NCBI GenBank assembly: GCA_022578605.1 | Contig: MU394080.1 | Coordinates: 124,001 to 188,000, forward strand | Reading direction: 5' to 3' | DNA length: 64,000 nt | Source: Camillea tinctor | Taxonomy: Eukaryota; Ascomycota; Sordariomycetes; Xylariales; Xylariaceae | Shown: piece after piece, positions 11,949-22,212 of the stretch | How the letters are laid out: each line of letters begins with the position of its first letter | How positions within the stretch are numbered: the stretch's first letter is position 1 | Notes under the pieces: model-generated | What the model was told of the DNA's origin: nothing | Databases searched by the model: none | Seen by the model: the letters and a program-made list of their open reading frames with translations, nothing else | Translations under genes and position numbers: made by a program

Positions 11949-13298
11949 CTATGCAAGTGCTGCCGCATCTTGAGCTTCACCTGAACCTCCCTCGTCGGGG
12001 TCAGAAGCATTCTGCTTTTTGGCAGCCTTCCGGAACTCTTCTTGCTGGATTCTGAATAGTTCCTCCATCGACAAGCCACTGTCCTCAAACTTGTTGCTTC
12101 TCTTCTCACGGCCCTGGGGGAAACAGTCAGATTGCAGTCTCTCAGGGAATGAACGGGAGCATCGATTAACTGACCTTTTGGGTCTCTTTGTGCTGTGCAG
12201 CTGCGTCGAGAACGGTGGGGACGTAGTCACCAAAACCAAGGGTATTGAGTGCCTTGGAGATGTGATCACAGGCAATGGTCTTTTTGGCTTCCTTCTCAGA
12301 GATCTCATTGGCTTCCGACGATACCAGAGTGATGAATTCCACGCAGCATTCTATGAGCAGGTCGCGGGCGTCCTTAGAGAACGAAACACCACTTGAGGGC
12401 GGAAGGATCTCGCCAACTATCTTCTGAACCGTTGCTAACCAAGAGTTAGTGGTTGCGTGAACTGAAACATGCCAAAACGTGGCAAGATGGGAATGGCCCT
12501 TGTAGATGTTCATTTTCAAGGCAACATACCTTTGGGGAGAGACAAATCGTCATTCCCTGCGAAGAGTTAGCAATCGTGATTCCGTCATTTGATATTGACA
12601 GTGTAAGGGGGTAAAATAAGTCAGAAAAGAAGGCGCAAGTGAGGGAACTGAACCATGTTCATCATATGCAGCCCAGAAACGCGATGTCTTAGTGGGCATA
12701 ATGTGATAGGGAGGAGTATGGAGGTGTGTTTCGGATGGGTGATCTAGGGTGAAGACAGTGTGCAGAAAGCATCCGGCAAGGGGGAAGCGATATGTGAAGA
12801 TGTAGACGTGTTTGAGAAGAAATAGTTTGAAGGGGACCAGAGATGATAGAGACTAGTGAATCATCATCGATCTCATCCAGGGCTTCAGGAGTGGTTGCGA
12901 GTGATGACTCCTGGCCTGACGTATATAGAAATTGGGATGGAGAACAAGAATGTGACTTTTCTCTAGGCTGTGCTTATTTCCCCATGAGGGATCATTGGCG
13001 ATGAATATAATGATGACAGCAACGGCGGTGATGTTGGTGATAGACCCTAGCGCTCATGTTCTGATAGAGGGTGTGACTTTCATGTGACCTCTCCAAAGTA
13101 AACATAGCAAATAAGGATTTACACTAAGGGGCTTCCAGAAGTGCTTGAGGGTTCATGCTCCAACTGATGCAAACGAATTGATTTGACCAAATGGATAAAT
13201 TGGTGTCGGAGAACAAGGAAATATGCTATTTCGGAAAAAAATAAAATAAAATAAGAAATAAAATAAAAAAACCTACCTCCGTATTCGTGATCCGACAT
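11949..13298 (-). CDS. NCB2: Negative cofactor 2 beta (NC2-beta, Dr1), histone-fold repressor
   Basis: Exons are 13298-13277, 12556-12530, 12434-12175 and 12113-11949, which give 157 aa. Joins have phases 1, 1 and 0, with branch sites GCTAAC, CACTAAC and CTGAC. The protein starts MSDHEYGGNDDLSLPKAT and then carries the histone fold: VQKIVGEILPP, DARDLLIECCVEFI, SSEANEISEKEAKKTI and ALNTLGFGDYV. The tail is typical of Dr1, with SMEELFRIQQEEFR. NC2-beta pairs with NC2-alpha (Bur6), binds TBP on DNA and blocks or redirects preinitiation-complex assembly. Oddities are the very small first two exons (22 and 27 nt) and a 720-nt first intron, long for this genome. The first exon is supported by its fit to the conserved N-terminus. 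Confidence 0.9.
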
Positions 13299-14765
13299 GA
13301 TGAATGAATTTGAATACGATACTGCTAATGAGGTGAGACAAGACGGTGAACGGGTTCGTGTTTGCAGTTAAAATGCACCTCTTTTACGTGCTGTCGAAGA
13401 TGTTTATATCGAAATCTAGCTTGAACCTTGTTGCTGGGGAGTTGTTGACGTAGTGATAGATAAAGGTAAAAGTTGTGGGGGGGGGGGGGGGAATAGAGAT
13501 GAGGCTTCCTTTCAAGCCGGATGAAGTGAGCTTTATGAAGTAAATGAGGCAGCTACGGCTACGGGATGGAGTATCACCTACGAGCTAAACCCAGTGGAGA
13601 CCTATGGGTCCATTTGGGGGATCTCCTTCAAGCCCGACTCTGTGGCGTAAGGACCCACTAGTAAGGTACGAAGAAGACCTCTTCCAATCACAATTTCCGA
13701 TGAAGCATCACTAAGCTCAAGCCTATTGTGGCGCATTATCTCTCTCTAGCGGCCTTCTAGTCTAAATTAAACCTTCAATTTTTTTTTCTCGTGCAGATTC
13801 TTCCTCACTTCACCATCATTCTTTCTCTCACCCACATATGTCTGCAACTTCTTGTTGCCATCAAACGCAATCAAGCTCTTGTGTAGACAAAAAGGGTTAA
13901 TTCTCTAATGGGTATCTTTATTCTTCCTATCAACAGAACAAAGCAAAAGAACAATTGCTTGGCTTCTTGTTTCGCCTTTGAACAAGGGAAACGCGATAAC
14001 CATAACCTTACCATCCGGTGCCCAGTAGATCACCGACTATTCAATCGCATGTCCACTATTACTGGCAAAGCAAAAGGTATGTCCTCTTACTTTTTCCTCT
14101 AATTTACCTACCTACTTTCATGATGAGCATTTGTCGCCCCAGTCTTACCTTCGCCTATTAAAGGCAACATGGTGATTGACACGTCAAAGCCAAACGACAT
14201 ATCTGATTAAAGCCTTTCAACTATTTTTATTTTTTTAAATTCACAATGCGTCACGCTTTAGTGGTTTTCTTGTTGCTGACTCCTCGAAAGGTTATCCTAG
14301 ACATTGTTGAGTATGTATGTGCGATACACTCTTAGCACTCCTCGTATTATTACTAGCATGATGCCAAATATCCAAAGTACTATCAAATACCGACTTCATA
14401 TGACGGACCAACCATAACACCTGAATGCTCTATCTCCAAGCCTTGTATTCTATTTGGTAATGACCTTGGCATCAGAACTAATGAAATGTGTAATAGGTTT
14501 CTCTTTATGATATTGGTAAGGGAGTGATAGCTATCGCTTCACCAAGTCTTCCCGCACTATAGTAAGGTATGAATTACAGATGTCTCATTCTTCTTTTTTT
14601 TCAATTGCTTATGATGTTCGTGCTATCCCGAAGCTCACTATGTGGAAAACCCAAACAAGTCTTTTCATCTTTCGCCTGAAGCTTTAATATCTATACATAG
14701 TTGAAGTATTAGTTTTGGGGGTCTTTGCTAATACCTCATGTAGTTTCGAGTCCACTCCGAATAGT
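13299..14765. other. Spacer between NC2-beta 5' side and SDR 3' end
   Basis: It probably holds the NC2-beta promoter and the SDR 3' UTR. A 15-nt G run lies at 13477-13491. A 64-codon frame at 13908-14102 has no recognisable feature and I do not call it. Much of 14100-14760 is AT-rich with no structure I can name. Confidence 0.55.
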
Positions 14766-15758
14766 TTATTTCTGGTAAGCAGCCAGATCAGGTGAGTTCC
14801 AGCTAGGGATTGTTAGTTGAGAACCATGATACCACTCAGAAGATATTTTGTTTTCACGCACCGGTAATGTTTACCACTCAAATCACTTGTAGCGCCAATG
14901 GCAAGCTTGGCGATAACAGTGCCTGGTTCGTCGGGATGTAGAAGACGGCCAGTCTCGTGCTCTTTCACAAAGCTAGCATGCACAGCCGGCGTCATGCCCG
15001 TTTTACCTTCCTCTCGGATCGCTTTTTGCATATCAGTGTCGACTTTGCCTGGCGATATCGCAACACTAGTGATAGAAGGTTCTTCGACAGCAAGGTGGGC
15101 ACAGAGGTGAGTAAAAGCGGCTTTGCTAGTTCCGTAGGCTCCCCAAGATACCGTCGCCGAAACGGCAGCGCCAGATGAGACGAAGACCACACGGCCGTTC
15201 GTCCTGCGAAGCTCTGGAATAGCCTCTTTGAGCTACGAGAGTGGGTAGTCAGTGTTAACCCCTAAGTGGGGGCGCTTGTCCTAGATTGTTGTAGTCTTGA
15301 TATGCTTACCAGAGCTACGGCGCTGAAGACATTGATATCATAGGCACGCCTCCATTCCTCAACGTCAGCTTCAAACAGTCTGGTCAATGGTTGCAAGACA
15401 CCATGGTTGATGACGATGCCGTCGATTTTGCCGAAGGTTCTCAAGGCTGATTCAACAACCTTAGGAGCGGTCTTCAAAGACAGAGTTAGTTGTTAGCATG
15501 CGCATTAATATCAAGATACGTAGAGATAACCACATGATATCCATGATTGTATTACGTTGACCCTTTTCGTACCTTGAAATCAGCGAGATCTGCAGACAGG
15601 AAGTCGACTGAGGATGAGTACTGGGTCCTCAAGGCCTCGGTGTCACCCTCGGTTCTAGCTACAAGCAAAACTTTATGCGAGGCTTGGAGCAAAACCTGCG
15701 CAATCCCGAGGCCCAAGCCTCGGCTAGCACCGGTCACGATGAAGACCTTGGAGGACAT
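14766..15758 (-). CDS. Short-chain dehydrogenase/reductase
   Basis: Exons are 15758-15573, 15471-15310, 15232-14862 and 14802-14766, which give 251 aa, the usual length for a classical SDR. Introns have branch sites GCTAAC, ACTGAC and ACTAAC. The Rossmann cofactor motif TGASRGLG is at residues 10-17. NHG replaces the common NAG. The catalytic Ser lies in VFVSSGAA and the YxxxK pair in YGTSK, followed by the PG region SPGKVDTDM. The last exon encodes WNSPDLAAYQK, a typical SDR end. It resembles small NADP-dependent carbonyl reductases of the yeast Irc24 / bacterial benzil or sepiapterin reductase type. Substrate is unknown. It is divergent from the FAD oxidoreductase at 16995, with no sign that they share a pathway. 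Confidence 0.88.
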
Positions 15759-16406
15759 GTTCGCAATAGTACCTAAACGTAGGTATAAATAAGATGAGAT
15801 CGAGGTTAAGTTGCTCTCAAGAGGTTAGAAATCCTTCTTAGGGTGAGAGAAAAAAAAACAGGGAATGAAATCAACAAATTTATATGCATGAACAACCATA
15901 GGTTACGTCTAAGGTAGTTGTAGTTGTACATTGCTAAGACAGACTGCCTCTTATCTTATCAAAAATGTATTATAATAAACAGCCAAAGGTCTTTTTGTGC
16001 TCCTAGTGACCGATATATTGTGTCATGTAGTGGGGGCATGGTGAGGGGCAGGTTGGAACTAACCTTAGTTGTAGGTATCTCGCGATCTTAAATAGGAAGT
16101 ACCCAATGATACAAATTCCAAGCACCTTATAATGAGCTGCTTAATACGACGCGCTTTGACGGATAAGCTTATATATATGTTACACCTACCTAAGATATCT
16201 TTGATTGTAAATGTGATTCTTTAGTCTAGTATAATAGGAAAGTTTATGTATATGTTCTCAGGTTACCGCATTCTGTAATCCCTCAAGGGACAAGTTAAGA
16301 TACACACTCGATCTTGCAAAAAATATCATGATATAGTAACCGTATGTGAGATGTCAAACATCATCCTCGTAGTAGCATCCTTAAAAAATAATCATGGTTT
16401 ATAATT

Positions 16407-16485
<79 letters not shown>

Positions 16486-16994
16486 ACTACACACCCTTCT
16501 ATGTAAGTCTCATTAGTACAATCGTCAACTGAAGGGCGTGCAAGTCGTTGCTATTTTGTAACCCCTCATAGGACATATTCTCGGCCCCGTACCCGACCTG
16601 AACGTAGCGCTTTTTCGGCATCCCTCCCGTCATTCACTTGCCCTTGGCTACTACTAGTCTTCCTGAAATCTAGGCCCGGGCAGACGGATCGGAGCGTCCC
16701 CACATAATAAGATCATAGGAGGTCCGAAGATCGGACGTCTATAGCTTGTACACGAATATACGCGGGATATGACGCAGTATATAGCAATACTATCTATATA
16801 AAGCAAGATATATATATACATATACGTGTAGTTACTGCTTCAGACTTTGACATAATATTTGCAATCTCCCTATTCAAAAAACCACTGAAGCTGAATAAGA
16901 AGCAAAACAGAGACGACCCGTCCAGAAATATATCTATACAAAACCATAGCAAACGGACAGGAGTGGGAACCAAAAACCAAAATAAAAAAAGATA
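15759..16994. promoter_or_regulatory. Divergent promoter region, SDR / FAD oxidoreductase
   Basis: This 1.2 kb lies between two divergently transcribed genes and so contains both promoters. No clear TATA or operator can be assigned. The outstanding feature is the A tract at 16408-16478. Other open frames here are short and AT-driven. Confidence 0.5.
16408..16478. repeat. 71-nt uninterrupted A tract
   Basis: There are 71 consecutive A residues, followed by CTAAAAAACTAC. It lies about 520 bp upstream of the FAD oxidoreductase start. It could be a poly(dA:dT) nucleosome-excluding element, a poly(A) tail left by retroposition, or a length artefact of sequencing. No retrotransposon frame is visible just upstream. 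Confidence 0.9.
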
Positions 16995-18513
16995 ATGACC
17001 ACAGAAACCCCCCAACCCCCCAAAGGAGGAGCCACCGTCATCCTCGGCGCCGGCATCATCGGCGTCTCAACCGCCTACTATCTCTCTCAGCAAGCCCCCC
17101 CCTCCTCCTCTTCCACCATCCACCTCGTAGACCCGAGCCCGGAGCTCTTCGCCTCGGCCTCGGGCTTCGCCGGCGGGTTCCTCGCGCGCGACTGGTTCGC
17201 GCCGGCGGTGTCGTCCCTCGGCGCCCTGAGCTTCGACGAGCACCGGCGGCTGGCGGAGCAGGAGGGCGGGGCGGAGGCGTGGGGGTACGCGGCGAGCACT
17301 TCGGTGAGCTATGCGCCGGTGGGCCGGGGCAGCGAGGCGAGGGATGGGAGGGAGGGGTGTGGGGGCGGAGGCGGGGTGGCGGATGTGTGGTGTAGGGAGG
17401 GGGGCAGCAGGGCGGCGGTCGCGAGCGGAGTGAAGAATGGGGAGGGGAAGGTGGGGGAGGATGGGTCGCCGAGGTGGTTGAGGAGACGGGAGGGGGATGA
17501 GCTGGTGGTTATTAGTGACGAGGGGACGGTGGCGCAGGTGTAAGTCTAGAGGAGAGGAGATATTTGATTTCGTTTCCTTTTTATGATATCATCTGGGTTT
17601 ACCCCTTTCCCCTCCTTTCTTCCATCTTCCTCTCTCTCCTGATTACACAAAACCCCATTCCCAGCTCATAAGCCAACCAGCTAACCCACACCCTCCCAGC
17701 GACTCTCTCCGGCTCTCCCAATTCCTCCTGCAAAAGTGTCTCTCCGCAGGCGTCCAGCTCCACCACCCCTCCCGCGCCATCTCCATCACCACCGACCCCA
17801 CCACCGGCGCCCTCTCCGGCCTCGTCATCACCTCCCCAACCAACCCTACCACCACCACCACCCTCCCATGCACGAACCTCGTCCTCGCCGCCGGCGCCTG
17901 GACCCCCTCCGTCTACACCACCCTCTTCCCGTCCTCCACGCTGCACCTCCCCATCACCAGCCTGGCAGGGCACTCCCTCGTCGTCGAGGCGCGCAGCGCA
18001 TGGTGGAGCGCCTCCGCAGGCTGCCACGCGCTGTTCCTCGCGCACCCGGCCCCGTCCACGTCCGACGGCGCATGCACCTACGCGCCGGAGATGTTCTCCC
18101 GGCTCGGGGGGTCGCTGTACGTGGCGGGGCTGAACTCGTCCGCGGAGCCGCTGCCCGCGCTGCCCGGCGACGCGAAGGCGCGGATCTCGGAGTCCGCGCT
18201 GGCCCGGCTGCGCGGCACGGCGGGGGACCTGCTCGGCGAGGAAGAGGGCGACGTGAAGGTGCTGAGGGAGGGCTTGTGCTTCCGGCCCGTGACGGCCAGG
18301 GGCACGCCGATCGTGGGGCGCGTGCCCCCCGAGGGAGAAAAAGGCGCCGTTGTGCCCGCGGGCGTGTACGTGGCGGCGGGACACGGGCCCTGGGGGATCA
18401 GCATGAGTCTGGGGACGGGCAAGGTGGTGGCTGAGATGGTGCTGGGGCGGGAGGCGTTGAGCGCGGAGGTGGCGGGCTTGGGGGTCGAGGAGGCGTGTGG
18501 GATGGGGAGATGA
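16995..18513 (+). CDS. FAD-dependent oxidoreductase, DAO family (Tda3-like)
   Basis: Exons are 16995-17539 and 17700-18513 (phase 2; GTAAGT, branch GCTAAC, CAG), which give 452 aa. The N-terminal dinucleotide-binding motif VILGAGIIGVSTAYYL is at residues 15-30, and a DP pair (VDPSPE) ends the second strand. The C-terminus has GLCFRPVTARGTPIVGR, then VYVAAGHGPWGISMSLGTG, the pattern of DAO-fold proteins close to yeast Tda3. That family consists of probable FAD amine/amino-acid-type oxidases, and yeast Tda3 has been linked to endosome-Golgi trafficking. The substrate is not predictable here. The gene is far more GC-rich than its neighbours. A Gly/Arg-rich stretch at about residues 113-165 looks like a low-complexity insertion from a G-rich tract. 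Confidence 0.83.
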
Positions 18514-21500
18514 GAGGTTTGAGGTTTGGGGGGGGAGATAGGGTAGGTAGTAGGATGGGGTTAACGGGTAGGCTTGTTTTTGCCAGTGAAGAGTGGGAAA
18601 GAAAGAAAGATATTCAGGGGGAGGCTTGAAGGTGCCGTGAATTATCGTTGTCTCTTGTGAGATCGGACACGGAATAGGATATTTCCTGCCTGCTTATCTA
18701 GGTATGTCGACCTATGAAAATACATACGACTACCAATGACATATCGAGAGCTACTGGTAGTGTTCTTGATGTCTTATTCCTTCACGCCTCGCTACCTGAT
18801 GGAACAAAGAGATTGAGAAACCTCCTAGGTCTAGACTTGTGCTCAATGACGAGGCTATCGCGATCTTAGGTCATCTTTATGGGCTCTAGGATCACGATGA
18901 CATGCTATCGTTCCTGCGTCATGATCGTCTGTAGCCATGCTTAATGTCGGTAGGTTATGTGAGACATATAGATAACCGTTCGACAAGGCCTAGCAGATAT
19001 TCATTAGTAATCTGGCACGGGAAGCATATGGTGAGTGGGTAAGAGGACAAGCGATGGTTACGCATGGCGATGTTTTACTTCGGGATAGATGTATATCAAT
19101 GCCAAGGTTGTGAATTAGGCTTCGAGCCGTATGTACCGACTTGATGATCGCTGCTTGGATGTGTCATCCGAACAGATACGTCTATGTATCTAGACGTTCG
19201 AGATGCCTGCGGAAAGGGATAACTGAAAAGGTGAAGAAAGGGGAGAGAAACTTGAAACACTGTAGTACACCCTTTCCCCCTTTACCTGTCATCACCGTCC
19301 CTCTTATACTATAATTGGGATAGTCATGAAGTAAGTGGCGCACTTGAGATCATGGTTTGTGGCGCCCTTTCTTGGAAAAAAAAAAGAGAGAACATTCGGA
19401 AGAAAGATCCTGTATAGGTAGGTAGGTGTGCAAAGTCGGCTACTTACATAAACGTAGCATAGGGGAACAGAAGAGGTTTACATTGTTGATGACTTGGCAG
19501 CGAGTAGGATGTTACGGGCCAACGGTGTAACGTATAAGATATCTTTGTCATGCTCTACTTTCTGTAGATAGGTATGTGTCTATCTGTCGCACTACACACG
19601 TCCTCCTCCGTTACTCGTCGTACAATTGTTCCTTTGCTACCGATTCTAAGCAGAGAGAAGTGGGTTTCTTTCGCGTGTTGTCGCAAAGCTACTTAATTGA
19701 TCTTCATACGTATTCTGATTTCGAATGATCGAAGAGTCTCAATTTAGATTTCTCATTTTGGGCTATAAAAAAAGGCTCCTGACTCAGAATGGGATTTCAT
19801 GTTTCTCCACGGCCAAGTCACGATGGCACCGGAGTATAAGTCGTTATGTAGATACTACATACACTTAAGTGACACGAGGTGAACAGGGTCCTGAGGCGGA
19901 AAGGGGGGAGATCGGAGAAAGAGAGAAACAGAGACATAAACGCAGACTAAAGCCATATGAACAGGCGGTAAGGGCGGGGGGATGAGTGAAATAAAATAAG
20001 ACAAAACACTACACGTTTACGTTCACGTTAAGTGTGTGCATTAGGTACTTTAGAGCATCTGTCTTGCCTTGGGCGATCGAGAGGAGAAGTTGGAAGCGTG
20101 GAACTTGATGTCTTGGATATATTATCATGATCACATATAGGTAGGGCCAGACGTAAAGACCATTGCCTATAGTAGATGTGAACTTGATAGGTGTCTGTTG
20201 TATCGGCGTCCGTAGCCGGCCTACATGCACCTTACTCTTTAGCTTACCTATCTCTCTCGCGAACCGACCCGCCGTGCCTAAGTGTTGTTCGTAGGTCAGA
20301 TCCGAAACACACTCTAAGAAAATTTGTCTTAAACAGAGAAGCATTTCCCGCCTTTTCTTCCACTATCTCCTAATATTTCCCCCAAAATGTTCCGAAGCGT
20401 GTGAATCTACGGTTTTTCTCGAAAGCGGAACCGGTGAACGAAACGACTTTTTGATCAGCGCACGTACCCCGGTTGTATTTCTACATGAGGGTGGTGTAAG
20501 TCAGCTCAATAGGCCGTCCAAAGGGAGACAGGAAATGAGTTAATAGAGTGACTAAGTATATAATATAAGTGTTGCTAGCTTATTCACAATACGCACGCAA
20601 AGAAAGACCAATAGCGCCTTAATAAAGCATAATATCGACCAGGTGCGATTATTCGCACCTTGACAGGCAAGGTGTAGAGAGGATAGATTAGGTAGCCGAA
20701 TTCACGATTCGTGCAAAAATAAAGTTGGTTTACAATACGAAATGATCGTCAACCACATGACAATCCCCACGAAGAAAATTTAAAAAATTTTTTTTTTACC
20801 AGCTCATTCTCATTTGAGGCTAAGGATGAATAGAAAAGGAGGCTAGGATGAGGCTTCGGATGATAAGTTAAGCGAGACACGGATATAAACAAGTTACACA
20901 TGGTAGATGGACTTTTGGTATTCAGTAATTGGTGTGTCAAAGTATTAACATGTGAAATTATTTCCGGGTCCTAATTATGAGCTAGGTAAGGTTGGCAAAG
21001 ACACTAGCTGATGCTATTGCTAGTGTTATTTAAGTAGAAGTAAATGATTAATAAACAAATAGGTATCGTAGTCCTTTTTTTGGTATCCCTTCCTTTGTAC
21101 ACTCCGTAGTATGCAAACCCTGATAGGTATGTTTAGATGCGTTAGAAGCGAACCTTATGGCTAAGCCAAGCCGACTGTAATCCAGTACAGTTGTGCGCTT
21201 TCCATATGTGACCCGAGCCCGTGTCCTTCTAGTGACCCGTAATGCCCTTCCTTCCATTGTCCGCATTTCCAATCCCGCGGCGTGTACTCCATTTCCCAGT
21301 CCGTGATTTAAAAAAAATAAAAAAAATAAATAAAGAGAACGTGACATCGTGAGGGTCGTGTAGGTTCTAATAAAACAAGGTTCGAAGAGAAGTTGGTAGA
21401 TGGATGGATGGGTCGTAGATGAGTAATGACTGTGGTGATGGAGTAGGTGTGTAGATAGATAGATAGATAAAGAAAGAAAGAGAGAGAGAGAGTAAATATG

Positions 21501-21561
21501 TTAGGTGGATGAGGATGAGTTGAGGTATGAGGTAAGATATGTGGTCGGTGGGAATCTTATT
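18514..21561. other. Convergent spacer, no gene seen
   Basis: This 3 kb lies between the 3' ends of the FAD oxidoreductase and the 216-aa protein gene. Open frames are below about 110 codons and show no family features. A perfect 8-bp inverted repeat with a TTAT loop lies at 20641-20660 (AGGTGCGA/TCGCACCT). A GATA/GAAA/GA microsatellite lies at 21451-21492 in the likely 3' flank of the next gene. Confidence 0.55.
21451..21492. repeat. GATA-GAAA-GA compound microsatellite
   Basis: Tandem GATA units are followed by GAAA and then GA units. It lies about 70 bp past the stop of the gene at 21562-22212, probably in its 3' UTR. Confidence 0.7.
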
Positions 21562-22212
21562 TTATTCCTCATCCGGTAGCTCGAAGTGCAGTTCCTGCAA
21601 CTCCTCATCCTCCGAGTCGAGATGGAATACGATACCCCGACGCTTCCATGCCCCACGCTTGACGAACATGTCCGATTCGTACATCCAATCCGTGTTGCGT
21701 CGCTGATGCGTCAAGGGTGGCGGGGACAAGCCTTGCGGCGCAGTGGATGGTGATGAGGCATCGAGCTCAGCTATGCCCGGAGGGACGACTTGCCAATCCT
21801 TGAGTGGCCACTGCACACTTTGGTCGTAGAGGTACGACCGTCCCTTTGGTCGCTCAAAGTAGCAGTTCTTGCCCTTCATAGGTGAATACTCGGCCGCTTC
21901 TTGAATGTGGTCCTCAATGTGGTGTGTCTTGTGGAAGAACCGGCGTTCCCGTTCCTCATCTTCTCGATACCGAGCTACATCACACTCGGGGATAATATGT
22001 GGCGATGTGTTCAGGGTTAGGGGCGGGTGTAAGGAAAGAGGGTCGTAGCAAGCTGGTTTGCCATGAGAGCCGTTTGATGAGGCTTGTGATATAGTGCTCG
22101 ACGAGCTCCATTTTCGCATATGAAATGACCGATCCTCGGTGCTGGTGCTGCTGCCGCCAATGCTCTTCTTGCTGCAGAGGCTGCTCTTAGACTTTTTGTG
22201 AAAGAGTGGCAT
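21562..22212 (-). CDS. Uncharacterised fungal protein, 216 aa
   Basis: A single-exon frame runs from the ATG at 22212 to the stop at 21562. I recognise no domain. The N-terminus is basic and Ser-rich (MPLFHKKSKSSLCSKK, then a Ser/Thr tract to about residue 50). A central part with regular codon use contains DEERERRFFHKTHH, SPMKGKNCYFERPKGR and DWQVVPPGIAEL. The C-terminus is acidic (HLDSEDEELQEL). There is no signal peptide or membrane segment. Length, composition and lack of simple repeats suggest a real gene of a lineage-restricted family, probably a soluble regulatory or scaffold protein; that last point is inference only. Confidence 0.65.
   Translation of the reverse strand: MPLFHKKSKSSLCSKKSIGGSSTSTEDRSFHMRKWSSSSTISQASSNGSHGKPACYDPLSLHPPLTLNTSPHIIPECDVARYREDEERERRFFHKTHHIEDHIQEAAEYSPMKGKNCYFERPKGRSYLYDQSVQWPLKDWQVVPPGIAELDASSPSTAPQGLSPPPLTHQRRNTDWMYESDMFVKRGAWKRRGIVFHLDSEDEELQELHFELPDEE

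Noticed and set aside
17599..18384. 261-codon antisense frame opposite the FAD oxidoreductase
   Set aside because: It is a product of high GC on the opposite strand, with Arg/Gly-rich composition and no motif. The sense exon reads through conserved DAO motifs.
14766..18513. Secondary-metabolite cluster suggested by SDR plus FAD oxidoreductase
   Set aside because: No polyketide, peptide or terpene synthase, P450 or cluster regulator nearby, and the oxidoreductase belongs to the widespread Tda3-like group.
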